Source: a virus. Taken from it: DNA of 64,000 bases. The first letter of the stretch is position 1. Every line of letters begins with the position of its first letter. Under the pieces are notes generated by a model that had not been told where the DNA came from, did not search any database, and saw only the letters and a list, made by a program, of their open reading frames with translations. The stretch spans positions 1-64,000 of the IMG/VR virus record IMGVR_UViG_3300036851_000068. The stretch is one strand, 5' to 3'. The position numbers were made by a program, and so were the translations under genes. Of the stretch, positions 39,623 to 48,097 are shown one piece after another.

Positions 39623-39643
39623 GTCGCGCTAAGGCGCGGGGAG
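39623..39643 (+). other. Hairpin abutting a Shine-Dalgarno
   Basis: CGCGC-TAAG-GCGCG (39625-39638) is followed directly by GGGGAGG and then ATG 39652. The same layout is at 49887-49900 before the tail chaperone. The hairpin could tune ribosome access. Confidence 0.5.
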
Positions 39644-39651
39644 GCAAGACA

Positions 39652-40035
39652 ATGGGAACAGTTACGGAGATCGAGAGAGTACAGTTGGACCTGGCGGCAC
39701 CAGCCTACAGGCTGACTGAGGGCGACAGGAAGGTACTGGGTACGGAAGACCCAGTGATGGGAGCCGTACGCGCAACGCAGTTCGTGTTGAGGACTGCGGT
39801 GACAACGCACTTTGCCCAGGGGATGGAGAATCACAACGCTCGCATTTGGAGCCGGTGGCAGAAGGTCTTGGACGGTGACTCCAGAGAGGTTGAGGTGAGC
39901 AATCCGGACTTTGAGTGGTTATGGAAAATCTACTCGGCTGACTCACTGAAACTGCCTGCGGCGCTGTCGTCCTGGCGGGTGCTGTTGGAGAACCATTTGC
40001 TGGACGTACGGGACAGCCTGCGCAAGCAAGAATAG
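39652..40035 (+). CDS. Hypothetical protein (127 aa)
   Basis: ATG 39652 (GGGGAGGCAAGAC). Helical, with EIERVQLDLAAPAYRLTEGDRKVLGTEDP. Located between fibre and capsid genes. Unknown structural or assembly protein. Confidence 0.55.
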   Translation: MGTVTEIERVQLDLAAPAYRLTEGDRKVLGTEDPVMGAVRATQFVLRTAVTTHFAQGMENHNARIWSRWQKVLDGDSREVEVSNPDFEWLWKIYSADSLKLPAALSSWRVLLENHLLDVRDSLRKQE

Positions 40036-40053
40036 TTGTTGGAGGGTACCTCT

Positions 40054-40329
40054 GTGAAGGTGAAGGGTCGTTATTTATATTGGTATAAAGGGCGCTGGGT
40101 GACGCGGCAAAGAAAACATGAGTTGAAATACCCGCAGAAGTTTTATGCGCAGATGGCTACGAGAGAAGCCGTAAAATGGGGTCTGATAAAGCGTGGTCTT
40201 TGTGAGGTGTGCGGGATTAGTAAAACACAGGCACATCACGTTACTTATACGCCACCATTGAAGATAAGGTGGTTATGCGCGAAGCATCATCGTGAGGAGC
40301 ATGGCCGGAAGCCTGGAGCAAGAAAATAA
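40054..40329 (+). CDS. HNH endonuclease
   Basis: 91 residues from GTG 40054 (TGGAGGG upstream). CEVCG, AHHVTY, then LCAKHHREEHG form the Cys-His-metal HNH layout (CxxC...HH...CxxHH). More AT-rich than neighbours (start TTATTTATATTGG), consistent with a mobile homing-type element or a head-packaging HNH. It lies between structural genes just before a promoter. Confidence 0.75.
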   Translation: MKVKGRYLYWYKGRWVTRQRKHELKYPQKFYAQMATREAVKWGLIKRGLCEVCGISKTQAHHVTYTPPLKIRWLCAKHHREEHGRKPGARK

Positions 40330-40343
40330 AATGACGTGAGGAC

Positions 40344-40379
40344 TTGACGACCAGGTGTACTTTGGCGGTAGACTGTACA
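40344..40379 (+). promoter_or_regulatory. Capsid operon promoter with TGTACA elements
   Basis: TTGACG (40344-40349), 19-base spacer to TAGACT (40369-40374), TGTACT in the spacer (40356-40361) and TGTACACAG (40374-40382) overlapping the -10 end. The layout copies the 15864 promoter, including TTGACGA. The long spacer makes an activator likely. Confidence 0.55.
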
Positions 40380-40420
40380 CAGTTGATGGCGCGGAGTACC
40401 TGCGCTTTGGAGGCTTGTAA

Positions 40421-41806
40421 TTGCCCATTGGACAGTATGAGGATTTTGCAGCGTGTGTAGCGGCAAACCGGGACAAGGAAGACCCGGAAGCATACTGCGC
40501 TGCTATCGAAAATTCACAGAGGGGAGCGGGTAAAGTGACCGAAGCACTGGAAGCGCTGAAGGCGCTGCAAGCGAAGGACCCGAAGGGGCAGCGGTTCTAT
40601 GTCACTGCCCAGGTGAAGCAGATTGATGAGGAAGGTTTCGAAGCAGACATCGTTGCGAGCACTGCGAATATTGACCGTGACCGTGAGGTTGTGAACCCGC
40701 ATGGGATGGTTGTGCCGAAGCCTCGGCGCGTTCCTCTTGTGTCGAGTCACCAGTACGGCGACCTTCGCAAGCAAATCGGTGATGTTCCAAGTGTGAAGTT
40801 GAACGGTGAAATAACCGCGCGGCCACGTTGGTTCGTCGGTATGGGTAACGACGAAGCAGATTGGGCGTTTGCTCTTGTGAAAATGGGAGTGGCCGCGTTC
40901 TCAATCGGATTCCTCCCTCTTGAGTGGACTGATGCAGACTTGGCAGATGAGAAGACGGTCGAGGAGATCGTGGCAGGCAAGAAGCCACTGCGCGAGTACA
41001 CCAAGTGGGAACTGGCTGAAATCAGTCAGGTCATTGTTCCATCGAATCGAGGTGCAGTGCAGCGCATGGTCGAGGCGGGCATTCTCCCGAAGGACTACAA
41101 GACTGAGGGCCTGAAGGATGGGCCAATGGACGAGAATGCACAGAAGGCATTCGACGCTGCACTGAAGTTGTGGCAGGAGCGGCAGGCGAAGAACGTGACG
41201 GTGAGCGTTATCGTCAACGAGGGGCCGGGCGATGGCAAGGTGCCAGCCGCACCGGTTCCCGAGAAGCAGCCGGAACACCCTGCTGCGCAGATTGCAGGTG
41301 AGCAGATGAATGCTCGTGCTGAGTGTCCCGAAGGTCAGGAGTGGGACGCGGCAGAGGGTAAGTGTGTGGACAAGAAGGCTGCGCCGGTTGTGGAGCCTGT
41401 AGTTGACCCGGCCAAGTCATTCGACTTGCTGTCGTTGTTTGAGGCGGCAGGCAAGAAAGAGATTGACGTGCCGAAAGTGGAAATAAAAGTACCGACGCCA
41501 AAGGCTGCGGCGGTGGTTGAGATCACGTTTGAGAAGGACATCCTTCCGAAACTGAAGGATGCTCTTGATGAGTTTGCGGACACTCTCCGCGTGGAAGTGG
41601 CGAATGCTGTCAATCAAAGTTTGAAGGAGTCTGAGGCCAAGGTCAGCGGCGCTGTGGAGGTTGCTATCGCAGCGAAGTTCGGTCCCGATTCAGCAGCACA
41701 CACAAAAACAACGGACCTTATCAAAGCCGTAATGTCTGGCGTAAAAGAGTTCGTAAAGACCGAGATTGCGCTAGCAAAGGGCAACGTTGATGCGTGGCTT
41801 CAGTAG
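40421..41806 (+). CDS. Prohead protease fused to scaffold
   Basis: 461 residues from TTG 40421 (TTTGGAGGC upstream). N-terminus PIGQYEDFAACVAANRDK is a motif frequent in phage head genes. HK97-type U35 protease: His110 in VSSHQYG and Ser161 in AFSIGF. From about residue 250 the chain is Ala/Glu/Lys-rich with long helices, fitting an internal scaffold (delta domain) cut during maturation. It sits directly before the capsid gene. Confidence 0.88.
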   Translation: MPIGQYEDFAACVAANRDKEDPEAYCAAIENSQRGAGKVTEALEALKALQAKDPKGQRFYVTAQVKQIDEEGFEADIVASTANIDRDREVVNPHGMVVPKPRRVPLVSSHQYGDLRKQIGDVPSVKLNGEITARPRWFVGMGNDEADWAFALVKMGVAAFSIGFLPLEWTDADLADEKTVEEIVAGKKPLREYTKWELAEISQVIVPSNRGAVQRMVEAGILPKDYKTEGLKDGPMDENAQKAFDAALKLWQERQAKNVTVSVIVNEGPGDGKVPAAPVPEKQPEHPAAQIAGEQMNARAECPEGQEWDAAEGKCVDKKAAPVVEPVVDPAKSFDLLSLFEAAGKKEIDVPKVEIKVPTPKAAAVVEITFEKDILPKLKDALDEFADTLRVEVANAVNQSLKESEAKVSGAVEVAIAAKFGPDSAAHTKTTDLIKAVMSGVKEFVKTEIALAKGNVDAWLQ

Positions 41807-41845
41807 GAATACCATTACAAATCTAATGCGAAAGGAGTGAACAAA

Positions 41846-42988
41846 ATGACCCCGGAGGAACTTCTCAAGGTTGTACGAGAGGAGATGAAGAACGCTTCAT
41901 CTGAGCAGGGCGCTGTGGTTGCTGCGGCTGCAATGAAGGCTGTCAGCGATTACATGGGCCGTGCGTTCGGCGGGCAGTTGCTTGACAAGGTGCTTAGCCC
42001 TGGCGAGCAGTTTGCTGCTGACCCACAAGTGAAGGACTTCGTTTCTACTCGTGCCAAGAACACTGCACCTATCGCTGTTCAGTTGCGCGGCTACGGCTTG
42101 AAGGCCGGTGAATACATTCCTGCGCGATTGAAGACGAATGTGCTGGCTACGGACTACCCGTCTGAGAGGACCTATCTGCCCCCGGCTATCCCTCCACAGC
42201 GCACGTTTCGGCTGCGGGATTTGATTCCGGTGGCGGGTCTGGCTACCCCACAGATTGAGTATGCCCGTATCATCACGCTCGGCAACAGCGCTGGCGGTGT
42301 CGCGGAAGGAAACGCAAAGCCTGAGTCCGCAATTCAGACTCAGATCATCACGCAGGCTGTGGTGACAATTGCGACCTTCATTCCTGCGACCCGACAGGCA
42401 CTGCGAGACGTGCAGGGTCTTGCTGCTTACATCAACCAGGTTTTGGGATACTTCTTGCAGTTGGAGGAGGACGACCAAATCCTGAACGGTGCTGGCGGCA
42501 ACGACATGACTGGCATCTACAACACAACCGGCACTCAGACTCAGGCGTTCTCGAATGACATCATCGAGACGGTTCGTAAGGCTGTTACAAAGATTCAGAC
42601 GGCGTTCATGTCTGACGAGCAAGCGTCAGGCTTTGACCCAACTGGCGTCGTGTTTCATCCGAACGACTGGGAGACTGCTGAACTTATCAAGGACCTTAAC
42701 GACCGATACATCCTCATCCCGGATAACAGGTCACCTGCTGACTCGGTACCTGCCCGGCTGTGGAGTATTCCGGTCATTGTGACTCCTGCTAATTCAGCGG
42801 GCAACGCCCTGATGGGTGCCTTTGACATCGGCGCAACGCTCTGGACGTACGAGGCGCTGACTCTGCGAACTTCTGACTCGCATAGCGATTGGTTCACCAA
42901 GAACATCGTCGCTATCCTGGCAGAGTTCCGTGAGTTGCTGGCCGTGTACTTCCCGGCAGCGTTCGTTGAGGTTGACGTTGTGGCATAA
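41846..42988 (+). CDS. Major capsid protein, HK97 fold
   Basis: 380 residues from ATG 41846 (AAAGGAG upstream); GTG at 41837 is an alternative. HK97 pattern: N-terminal delta helix, then FRLRDLIPVAGLATPQIEY, ATFIPATRQALRDVQGL, DDQILNGAGG, GVVFHPNDWE, IPVIVTPANS, AELRELLAVYFPAAF. Expected cleavage after the delta domain near residue 65-90. Followed by a paired hairpin-terminator. Confidence 0.93.
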   Translation: MTPEELLKVVREEMKNASSEQGAVVAAAAMKAVSDYMGRAFGGQLLDKVLSPGEQFAADPQVKDFVSTRAKNTAPIAVQLRGYGLKAGEYIPARLKTNVLATDYPSERTYLPPAIPPQRTFRLRDLIPVAGLATPQIEYARIITLGNSAGGVAEGNAKPESAIQTQIITQAVVTIATFIPATRQALRDVQGLAAYINQVLGYFLQLEEDDQILNGAGGNDMTGIYNTTGTQTQAFSNDIIETVRKAVTKIQTAFMSDEQASGFDPTGVVFHPNDWETAELIKDLNDRYILIPDNRSPADSVPARLWSIPVIVTPANSAGNALMGAFDIGATLWTYEALTLRTSDSHSDWFTKNIVAILAEFRELLAVYFPAAFVEVDVVA

Positions 42989-42993
42989 TGATA

Positions 42994-43038
42994 CTCACGC
43001 TATCGTGAGCGATGGGACCGGGGGCCTAGTGCCCCCGG
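42994..43038 (+). terminator. Twin hairpins after the capsid gene
   Basis: CTCACG-CTAT-CGTGAG (42994-43009) just after the stop, then CCGGGGGC/GCCCCCGG with loop CTAGT (43018-43038). No T-run follows. A near-copy of the first hairpin follows the major tail protein gene. They probably stabilise or end the very abundant mRNA. Confidence 0.6.
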
Positions 43039-43106
43039 CCCTTATCAGCGGGCCAGCGAGACTGACCCGGCGGTGAGGGAGAAAACGTGGAGGAGGAGGA
43101 ACGAAC

Positions 43107-43310
43107 ATGGCGCTACCAAGAATCATTGCTATGACGCTGGTGCGAAAGAGCGTGCAGAACGATGGCAACGTTCTTCTCGCATTTGAAGTCAAACTGGAAG
43201 ATGAAGGTGCTGGGTCACTGGGCTATGCGCGGCTGGTTGTCAACGCAGGTGCTGCGGACGACTTTGCTGTTGGCTCAGAGTTCACCTTTACCGGAACGGC
43301 GGGCGACTAA
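43107..43310 (+). CDS. Small structural protein (67 aa)
   Basis: ATG after GGAGGAGGAGGAACGAAC. Beta-rich (VLLAFEVKLEDEGAGSLGYARLVV). Right behind the capsid gene, it may be a decoration protein. Confidence 0.5.
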   Translation: MALPRIIAMTLVRKSVQNDGNVLLAFEVKLEDEGAGSLGYARLVVNAGAADDFAVGSEFTFTGTAGD

Positions 43311-43313
43311 TCC

Positions 43314-43745
43314 GTGTTAACATCCCGAATGTTTCCGCCTACGCAGGCGACACCTTGTCCTATCTGCGGAGGCGATTGCAAGAAGCCACAGGGTGAGTTC
43401 TCTAACCGGGGCATCACGGTAGTATCTGTTATGCGTGATGGTCCTGGTATGCAGAGCGGACCCGAATACAAGTATCGAAGCCGCGAGCGTGTGAAGTGGA
43501 ACAACCCAAAGACGGGGCGCTACGAGTTGCGCTACGGAGTGGGCGCACCGGTGCCGCTTATCGAGGCGCTGCGGCAGGGAATTGTGGAGGTGGGCGAGTT
43601 GTCAGAGGAGCAGAAGCAAGAGATAAAGGAGCATGCGGAGCGTGACCCGGCTGCGAAGTCGGCGCTTGTCAAGGCATTGCAGGCGCTGAAGATGTTGCGG
43701 CCATTGAATCGCATGGTCAAGCCGGATGATGTTGTTCAAAAGTAG
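43314..43745 (+). CDS. Zinc-ribbon head protein-like (143 aa)
   Basis: CPICGGDC near residue 15, beta-rich centre (KYRSRERVKWNNPKTGRYELRYG), charged helix at the end. The motif suggests a single zinc knuckle. No clear Shine-Dalgarno. Confidence 0.5.
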   Translation: MLTSRMFPPTQATPCPICGGDCKKPQGEFSNRGITVVSVMRDGPGMQSGPEYKYRSRERVKWNNPKTGRYELRYGVGAPVPLIEALRQGIVEVGELSEEQKQEIKEHAERDPAAKSALVKALQALKMLRPLNRMVKPDDVVQK

Positions 43746-43800
43746 TAGCGAGCGCGGCATACACTAGAGAGAGTATAACGGTAAGAAGGAGGCAATCGTT

Positions 43801-44190
43801 GTGGCTAATAACAAGACCACATATCTTGAGGATAAACTTATCAATCATGTCCTGCGCGCTACAGCAATGTCTTCACCAGCAACAGTGTATGTGGCGCTTT
43901 TTACTGCTGCACCGGGCGAGGCAGGCGGTGGTACTGAAGTATCGGGGGGAGATTACGCGCGGCAACCTGTAACCTTTGAAGCACCGGTAGACGGTGCTAC
44001 GGAGAACGATGCGGATGTTACCTTCGATGTTGCAACTGCTGACTGGGGCACTGTGACGCACTTTGCAATCTTCGATGCGCTGACAGTTGGTAACATGCTT
44101 TACTACGGTACGCTGACAACTGCGCGCGTTGTGAATAGCGGGGACCAGGCAAAATTCCTCGCGGGTGCCTTGGACGTGGCGGAACTTTAA
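43801..44190 (+). CDS. Conserved beta structural protein (129 aa)
   Basis: GTG after AAGGAGGCAATCGTT. NKTTYLEDKLINHVLRATAMSSPATVYVALFT...GGDYARQPVTF...WGTVTHFAIFDA...GNMLYYGTLT is a frequent phage tail or head-fibre-type family with an all-beta fold. Virion surface role likely. Confidence 0.7.
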   Translation: MANNKTTYLEDKLINHVLRATAMSSPATVYVALFTAAPGEAGGGTEVSGGDYARQPVTFEAPVDGATENDADVTFDVATADWGTVTHFAIFDALTVGNMLYYGTLTTARVVNSGDQAKFLAGALDVAEL

Positions 44191-44211
44191 GGGATGGCTG
44201 GGAACGGTGAG

Positions 44212-44258
44212 GGGACGGGTCTGGTGCCGGATGGTGCCGGAACTGTCCCTAGTTTTTT
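44212..44258 (+). terminator. Rho-independent terminator
   Basis: GGGAC (44212-44216) pairs with GTCCC (44245-44249), and an inner CCGG/CCGG pair shortens the loop. AGTTTTTT (44251-44258) gives the U-tract. The clearest classical terminator in the window. Confidence 0.6.
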
Positions 44259-44273
44259 GATGGAGGCTTTGTA

Positions 44274-44714
44274 ATGGCGGAATCGCACAGAGCAACTAGA
44301 AAAGAAGACTCCACGGGACTCCTGATTAGGCTTTATAAGATAGTCGAGGAGTTAGAGGAGCGCTATATGCAGTCGGTGGTTCTGTCGGACCCTGACACCG
44401 GCGAGAGTGTAAAGGTATCGCTTGCTGGTCTGAAGACAAATGACGATTATCAGGCCGGGGAAGTGTTGGCAGATCAGAACGGAGCAGGGGCAGCGCTTAC
44501 GTTTACGTTTTCGTCAGAGGTTCAGTTGGTTGTTGTGGAAAGTAATGGTACCCTGGACAGCCGGTGTGACCCATTTGGAGGCGTTCCTACGGCGATGCTA
44601 GGCATACCGTGTCGAGACAAGGTGCCGGTGTATATTCCAGTGGCGGCAACGGTCGTTCAGGTGTTTGCGCAGGTTGGGTCTGTTGTCAGCGTGTGGGGGT
44701 TCAAACGTGCCTAG
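44274..44714 (+). CDS. Structural protein (146 aa)
   Basis: ATG after TGGAGGCTTTGTA. Helical start, then beta-rich (VQLVVVESNGTLDSRCDPFGG, VPVYIPVAATVVQVFAQVGSVV). Likely virion component. Confidence 0.5.
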   Translation: MAESHRATRKEDSTGLLIRLYKIVEELEERYMQSVVLSDPDTGESVKVSLAGLKTNDDYQAGEVLADQNGAGAALTFTFSSEVQLVVVESNGTLDSRCDPFGGVPTAMLGIPCRDKVPVYIPVAATVVQVFAQVGSVVSVWGFKRA

Positions 44715-45441
44715 AATCATCACTATCATCAAGAGAGTAACGGAGGCAGTGGCCGGGGCCACTAACTTCCTGGCGCGTCCGCGAGCAGCCTCAAGAATAA
44801 TTAGTATTCTCGTGGCGAAGATGAATGTGGTGGCAGCGAGTGTGATTGACGCAGCGCGGGCGATTCTTATGACGCGGAGTCGGTCGGCTACGAATATGGT
44901 GCAGATAACGTTCGACCTTGTGCACGAGAATCCGGTGACAGGTGCCAGTCAGGATGCGGGCGGTAACTGGACTAACATTGCTAACTTCAACGGCACTGAT
45001 GATGGGGCTTATGCCGCTCTGGACGGCGCGACTCTGGCTGTGTTGGGGACGCTGCGCGGGAATCATGATGCGCAGCCGAATCGTCCAGCGGCCTTAGTAA
45101 TTTCAAAGGTTGAGTTACTGATGTTCTATAGGACGGTTGCTTTCGGTGTATTATCTACCTGGACGATGGGGTATCGCGTAGGCAACTTGGGTGTGGCGCG
45201 CGACTTCTACACGGAGTCTACTGTGAATCAGGACTTCAGGCGCGTGGGCGACGGCGGGCCAGGTCCAGAAGTCAGAGACATCACTGCGGCGCTGATGGCT
45301 AACGAAGGACTGACGTGGGCTAACGTAGCAGCGATGCAGCACTATTTTATTGGCATTATAGGTGCCAATTCACCTGCCGTGCACTTAACGGTTGATGCGG
45401 CTAAGATAAGGGTAACGGCGCGAGAGGTTTTGGCGCTGTGA
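44707..45441 (+). CDS. Virion protein, jelly-roll-like (244 aa)
   Basis: GTG within the end of the previous gene. N-terminal helical/basic part, then a beta-rich domain (VQITFDLVHENPVTGASQD, LTWANVAAMQHYFIGIIG, AVHLTVDAAKIRVT) like phage appendage modules. No family recognised. Confidence 0.5.
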   Translation: MPRIITIIKRVTEAVAGATNFLARPRAASRIISILVAKMNVVAASVIDAARAILMTRSRSATNMVQITFDLVHENPVTGASQDAGGNWTNIANFNGTDDGAYAALDGATLAVLGTLRGNHDAQPNRPAALVISKVELLMFYRTVAFGVLSTWTMGYRVGNLGVARDFYTESTVNQDFRRVGDGGPGPEVRDITAALMANEGLTWANVAAMQHYFIGIIGANSPAVHLTVDAAKIRVTAREVLAL

Positions 45442-45457
45442 AAGGAGAGTGGACTGA

Positions 45458-45838
45458 ATGGCTGCGGCAATCTTAGATCAGGGGCAAACGGTTATCAGGG
45501 ATGGCGTCAATACTGTGGTAACGCACGTTGGCGTGGCGACTGATGCGACGGCGTTCGTGGCGACGCAGACGGTGCTTGACCCGGCAGGCGGTGGTGCGGC
45601 CAACCGTCTTATCAAGGCGGCGACAAAGGCCATTGTGGACTTTCAAACACGCGACTACACCATGACCATTGATGGCACGCTGGAAATGACGGGTAAGACA
45701 ATCTTTACGATAGGTATTTTGAATGGGTCAGCAACGGGCAATGCTGTGACTCGTTCGGTACGGTCGGCTGGCATTGGCGTGCAGGCAGGAGATTCATTCA
45801 CGATTGGCGTGAGGGTTAAGCACGAGGATAATTCGTAA
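45458..45838 (+). CDS. Structural protein (126 aa)
   Basis: ATG after GGAGAGTGGACTGA. Beta-rich: TVVTHVGVATDATAF, TMTIDGTLEMTGKTIFTIGIL. Stop overlaps the next ATG by one base. Confidence 0.5.
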   Translation: MAAAILDQGQTVIRDGVNTVVTHVGVATDATAFVATQTVLDPAGGGAANRLIKAATKAIVDFQTRDYTMTIDGTLEMTGKTIFTIGILNGSATGNAVTRSVRSAGIGVQAGDSFTIGVRVKHEDNS

Positions 45839-46260
45839 TGCTTCTTCTCATCCTTGATAGTCACAAGGAGGGGGTGCTGGTATCCTTAACGGGCGAAGTG
45901 GTTGGGGATGCTAATGCTACCCTAGATGCACTAATACGATTGTGGTTGTTGGATGGGGCAGTGTCGGGCGATAGCCTCGTTGCTTTTGCTGAACTATTGA
46001 TAAGCAGGATGGCTCATGAGATACCGCTTAGGCACGGGCATGATGGGTTGGCAAGGATGGTTCACGACGCTGTTGAGCGAGGCGGTCATGAGGCCCTTGT
46101 TCGAGAGATAGCCGAAGCCGTGGCAAGAGTGGTAAAGGCGGCAGCAGAACGATTGGCTAGTGGTTCAGGTTCACGCGAGGAACACGATGGTATAATTAGA
46201 CCAAGCGGCACAGCGACAGAACGCAAGAGTCATGGCGTGCCGGGGAGGAAGATTCACTGA
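45838..46260 (+). CDS. Alpha-helical protein (140 aa)
   Basis: Start TAATG-coupled. Leucine-rich helices; His-rich in the centre (MAHEIPLRHGHDGLARMVHDAVERGGHEAL). Possible metal ligands. Unknown role in head or tail assembly. Confidence 0.45.
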   Translation: MLLLILDSHKEGVLVSLTGEVVGDANATLDALIRLWLLDGAVSGDSLVAFAELLISRMAHEIPLRHGHDGLARMVHDAVERGGHEALVREIAEAVARVVKAAAERLASGSGSREEHDGIIRPSGTATERKSHGVPGRKIH

Positions 46261-46589
46261 TGTCGCGTCCTGTATTTTGGGAGTTGCCAAAGCAGCCGGG
46301 GGAGCAGATTGTTGTTCCCGGCTTTGACTTTGCTAATCAGATGGTGGGAGAAGAATTAGACGACGAAGCGGAGGTCAAGATTTTCGAACGATTGTCGGGC
46401 GAGGAAGTGACGGATGATATGTTGGTAACGGATAGCGTGACGGTAACGGGGTCGGTTGTCTCCTTTGAACTGAAGGCCGGAGATCATAACCTGGATTACT
46501 ATTGTGAGATTGTGGCGACAACCGCTGCCCCTAAGAGCAGACCGCTGCATGGCGTTGTAATCATAGGAGTAAGAGATAGGCCCTATTAG
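46260..46589 (+). CDS. Beta-rich structural protein (109 aa)
   Basis: TGATG coupling. FWELPKQPGEQIVVPGFDF then Ig-like strands (VTVTGSVVSFELKAGDHNLDYYCEIVATT). Phages often carry such proteins near connectors. Confidence 0.5.
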   Translation: MSRPVFWELPKQPGEQIVVPGFDFANQMVGEELDDEAEVKIFERLSGEEVTDDMLVTDSVTVTGSVVSFELKAGDHNLDYYCEIVATTAAPKSRPLHGVVIIGVRDRPY

Positions 46590-46610
46590 GGGCCATGTTC
46601 AATCGCGGGA

Positions 46611-46841
46611 GTGGTTCGCGTGCGTGTAGAATATCGGATTTGGCAAGATGTAGCGAAGCCGCTGGCCGGGAAAATAATTCTTCGTCCCGAGTCGCCGGAG
46701 GAGGAGCAGGGACTGCGCATGTTCAGAGATCACATTGCTAGCCCTCAGAAGGGGCGCAAATTCGAAATTATATATAAGCGCAGGGTAGTTTCGGCACCTG
46801 AAATTCATAGGCTGTTGCGGGAGAGGAATGATGGGCGGTAA
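46611..46841 (+). CDS. Hypothetical protein (76 aa)
   Basis: GTG start, beta then charged helix. Precedes an HNH gene. Unknown. Confidence 0.45.
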   Translation: MVRVRVEYRIWQDVAKPLAGKIILRPESPEEEQGLRMFRDHIASPQKGRKFEIIYKRRVVSAPEIHRLLRERNDGR

Positions 46842-47166
46842 GAAAGTTTGGGTGCACAGGAATCTGACTCAGCCCGAGAAGCATGAACGTTGGTATTCGG
46901 CGTTGAGGACAAGAGTTATTGTTTTACTGGGCGCACGGTGTGAATGCTGTGGTGAGACACATCATGAGTTTCTTGCCATAGATCATGTGGAAGGTGGAGG
47001 TTTTCAGGAGCGCAAGAAGATGAATGCGGTGCAGATGTTGAAACAAATTGAGGGCATGAATGTGATGGAGCGACAGCGAAAGTATCGTTTGCTCTGTCAC
47101 AACTGCAATGCGTCATTAGGCTTTTACGGCTACTGCGCGCATGAGATGGAAGGGGTTGATTGGTAA
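46828..47166 (+). CDS. HNH endonuclease, second copy
   Basis: 112 residues. CECCGETH, FLAIDHVEGGGFQERKK, YRLLCHNCNASLGFYGYCAHE make a typical phage HNH: two CxxC pairs and a His-based active site. It interrupts the connector genes, like the 40054 gene among head genes. Homing or packaging nuclease. Confidence 0.8.
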   Translation: MMGGKKVWVHRNLTQPEKHERWYSALRTRVIVLLGARCECCGETHHEFLAIDHVEGGGFQERKKMNAVQMLKQIEGMNVMERQRKYRLLCHNCNASLGFYGYCAHEMEGVDW

Positions 47167-47762
47167 TGCCGCTTGACACGGACATAAACTTAGTAGATGT
47201 GGATGATGCCGCGCAGGAGTTGGGTACTGCGGAGGCAGACCTGTATCGTCTTGAGCGCTTGATTAACTTCGTCAGTGCGCGCATTGAGCGGTATTGTCAG
47301 ACGAGGTTCAAGAAGCGTACGCTGACGTTGACCCTGAATGGGCCGGACTTTGACCTGTTAGATGTGGGTAGTCCTATCGTTAGCATTACCAGTGTTACTG
47401 TGGGCGGCGAGGCGCTGGCGACAACGGACTACAGTATTTTGAGTGAGCGAGGCCAGTTATATCGTGGGGCCAAGTGGAGCGCGCCAGAGAATGGGAAGCC
47501 TGCCGGTATTCGCAACGTTGTGGTTGCGGGTTCCTTTGGGTACGACACGATTCCTTATGATGTTGTAGAGGCAGCGATCATCTTGCTGCGGTTTCGCATG
47601 AACAACAGCAGCATGGGCGGGGCCGGAATGAGGTCTGAAAGAATAGGGGACTATTCGTATGAGCGCGCTGGTCCGACTCCGGGTGTTGTGGATGTGGGAG
47701 CGCACGATTTGCCCGAGGAGGTACGGGCGCTGCTTGACCCTTTCGTCAGGCATCCTGTGTAA
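47166..47762 (+). CDS. Head-tail connector, gp6-like
   Basis: 198 residues. LINFVSARIERYCQTRFKKRTLTLTLNG...PIVSITSVTVGG, then VVVAGSFGYDTIPYDVVEAAIILLRFR is the adaptor family of HK97 gp6. TAATG start. Forms the ring under the portal. Confidence 0.8.
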   Translation: MPLDTDINLVDVDDAAQELGTAEADLYRLERLINFVSARIERYCQTRFKKRTLTLTLNGPDFDLLDVGSPIVSITSVTVGGEALATTDYSILSERGQLYRGAKWSAPENGKPAGIRNVVVAGSFGYDTIPYDVVEAAIILLRFRMNNSSMGGAGMRSERIGDYSYERAGPTPGVVDVGAHDLPEEVRALLDPFVRHPV

Positions 47763-47764
47763 AC

Positions 47765-48094
47765 TTGTCATACGTTGAACTGCTAACGCAGCGCGCGGAC
47801 ATTCAGAAGGCTACGATCACGCGGTCAGAAACCGGCGAGGAACTTGAGTCGTGGGCAACTGTGTATTCCGAAGTGCCCGTGCTTGCTAGATTCTTGACTC
47901 TGGAGGCAGACGTTCCTATTGGTCTGAGTGAAGCAGTGACGCACATGGTGCACATGCAGGTGAATGATGCATTGTTAACGGGGCGCTGGCGCTTTGTTAT
48001 CGAGGGGTTTGCGTATCGAATCGTAAGCGTGAAGGACCCCGGTAACAGGCATCATCATTATGAAGTGTTATCCCGAAAGTTGGAGGAAGTGTAG
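47765..48094 (+). CDS. Head closure / head-tail joining protein
   Basis: TTG start, 109 residues: LLTQRADIQKATITRSETGEELESWATVYSEVPVLARF is typical of SPP1 gp16-like closure proteins. Follows the adaptor as usual. Confidence 0.75.
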   Translation: MSYVELLTQRADIQKATITRSETGEELESWATVYSEVPVLARFLTLEADVPIGLSEAVTHMVHMQVNDALLTGRWRFVIEGFAYRIVSVKDPGNRHHHYEVLSRKLEEV

Positions 48095-48097
48095 CAG

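Noticed and set aside
44665-44706. Earlier start for the 44707 gene
   Set aside because: It adds 14 residues in overlap with the previous gene without a Shine-Dalgarno.
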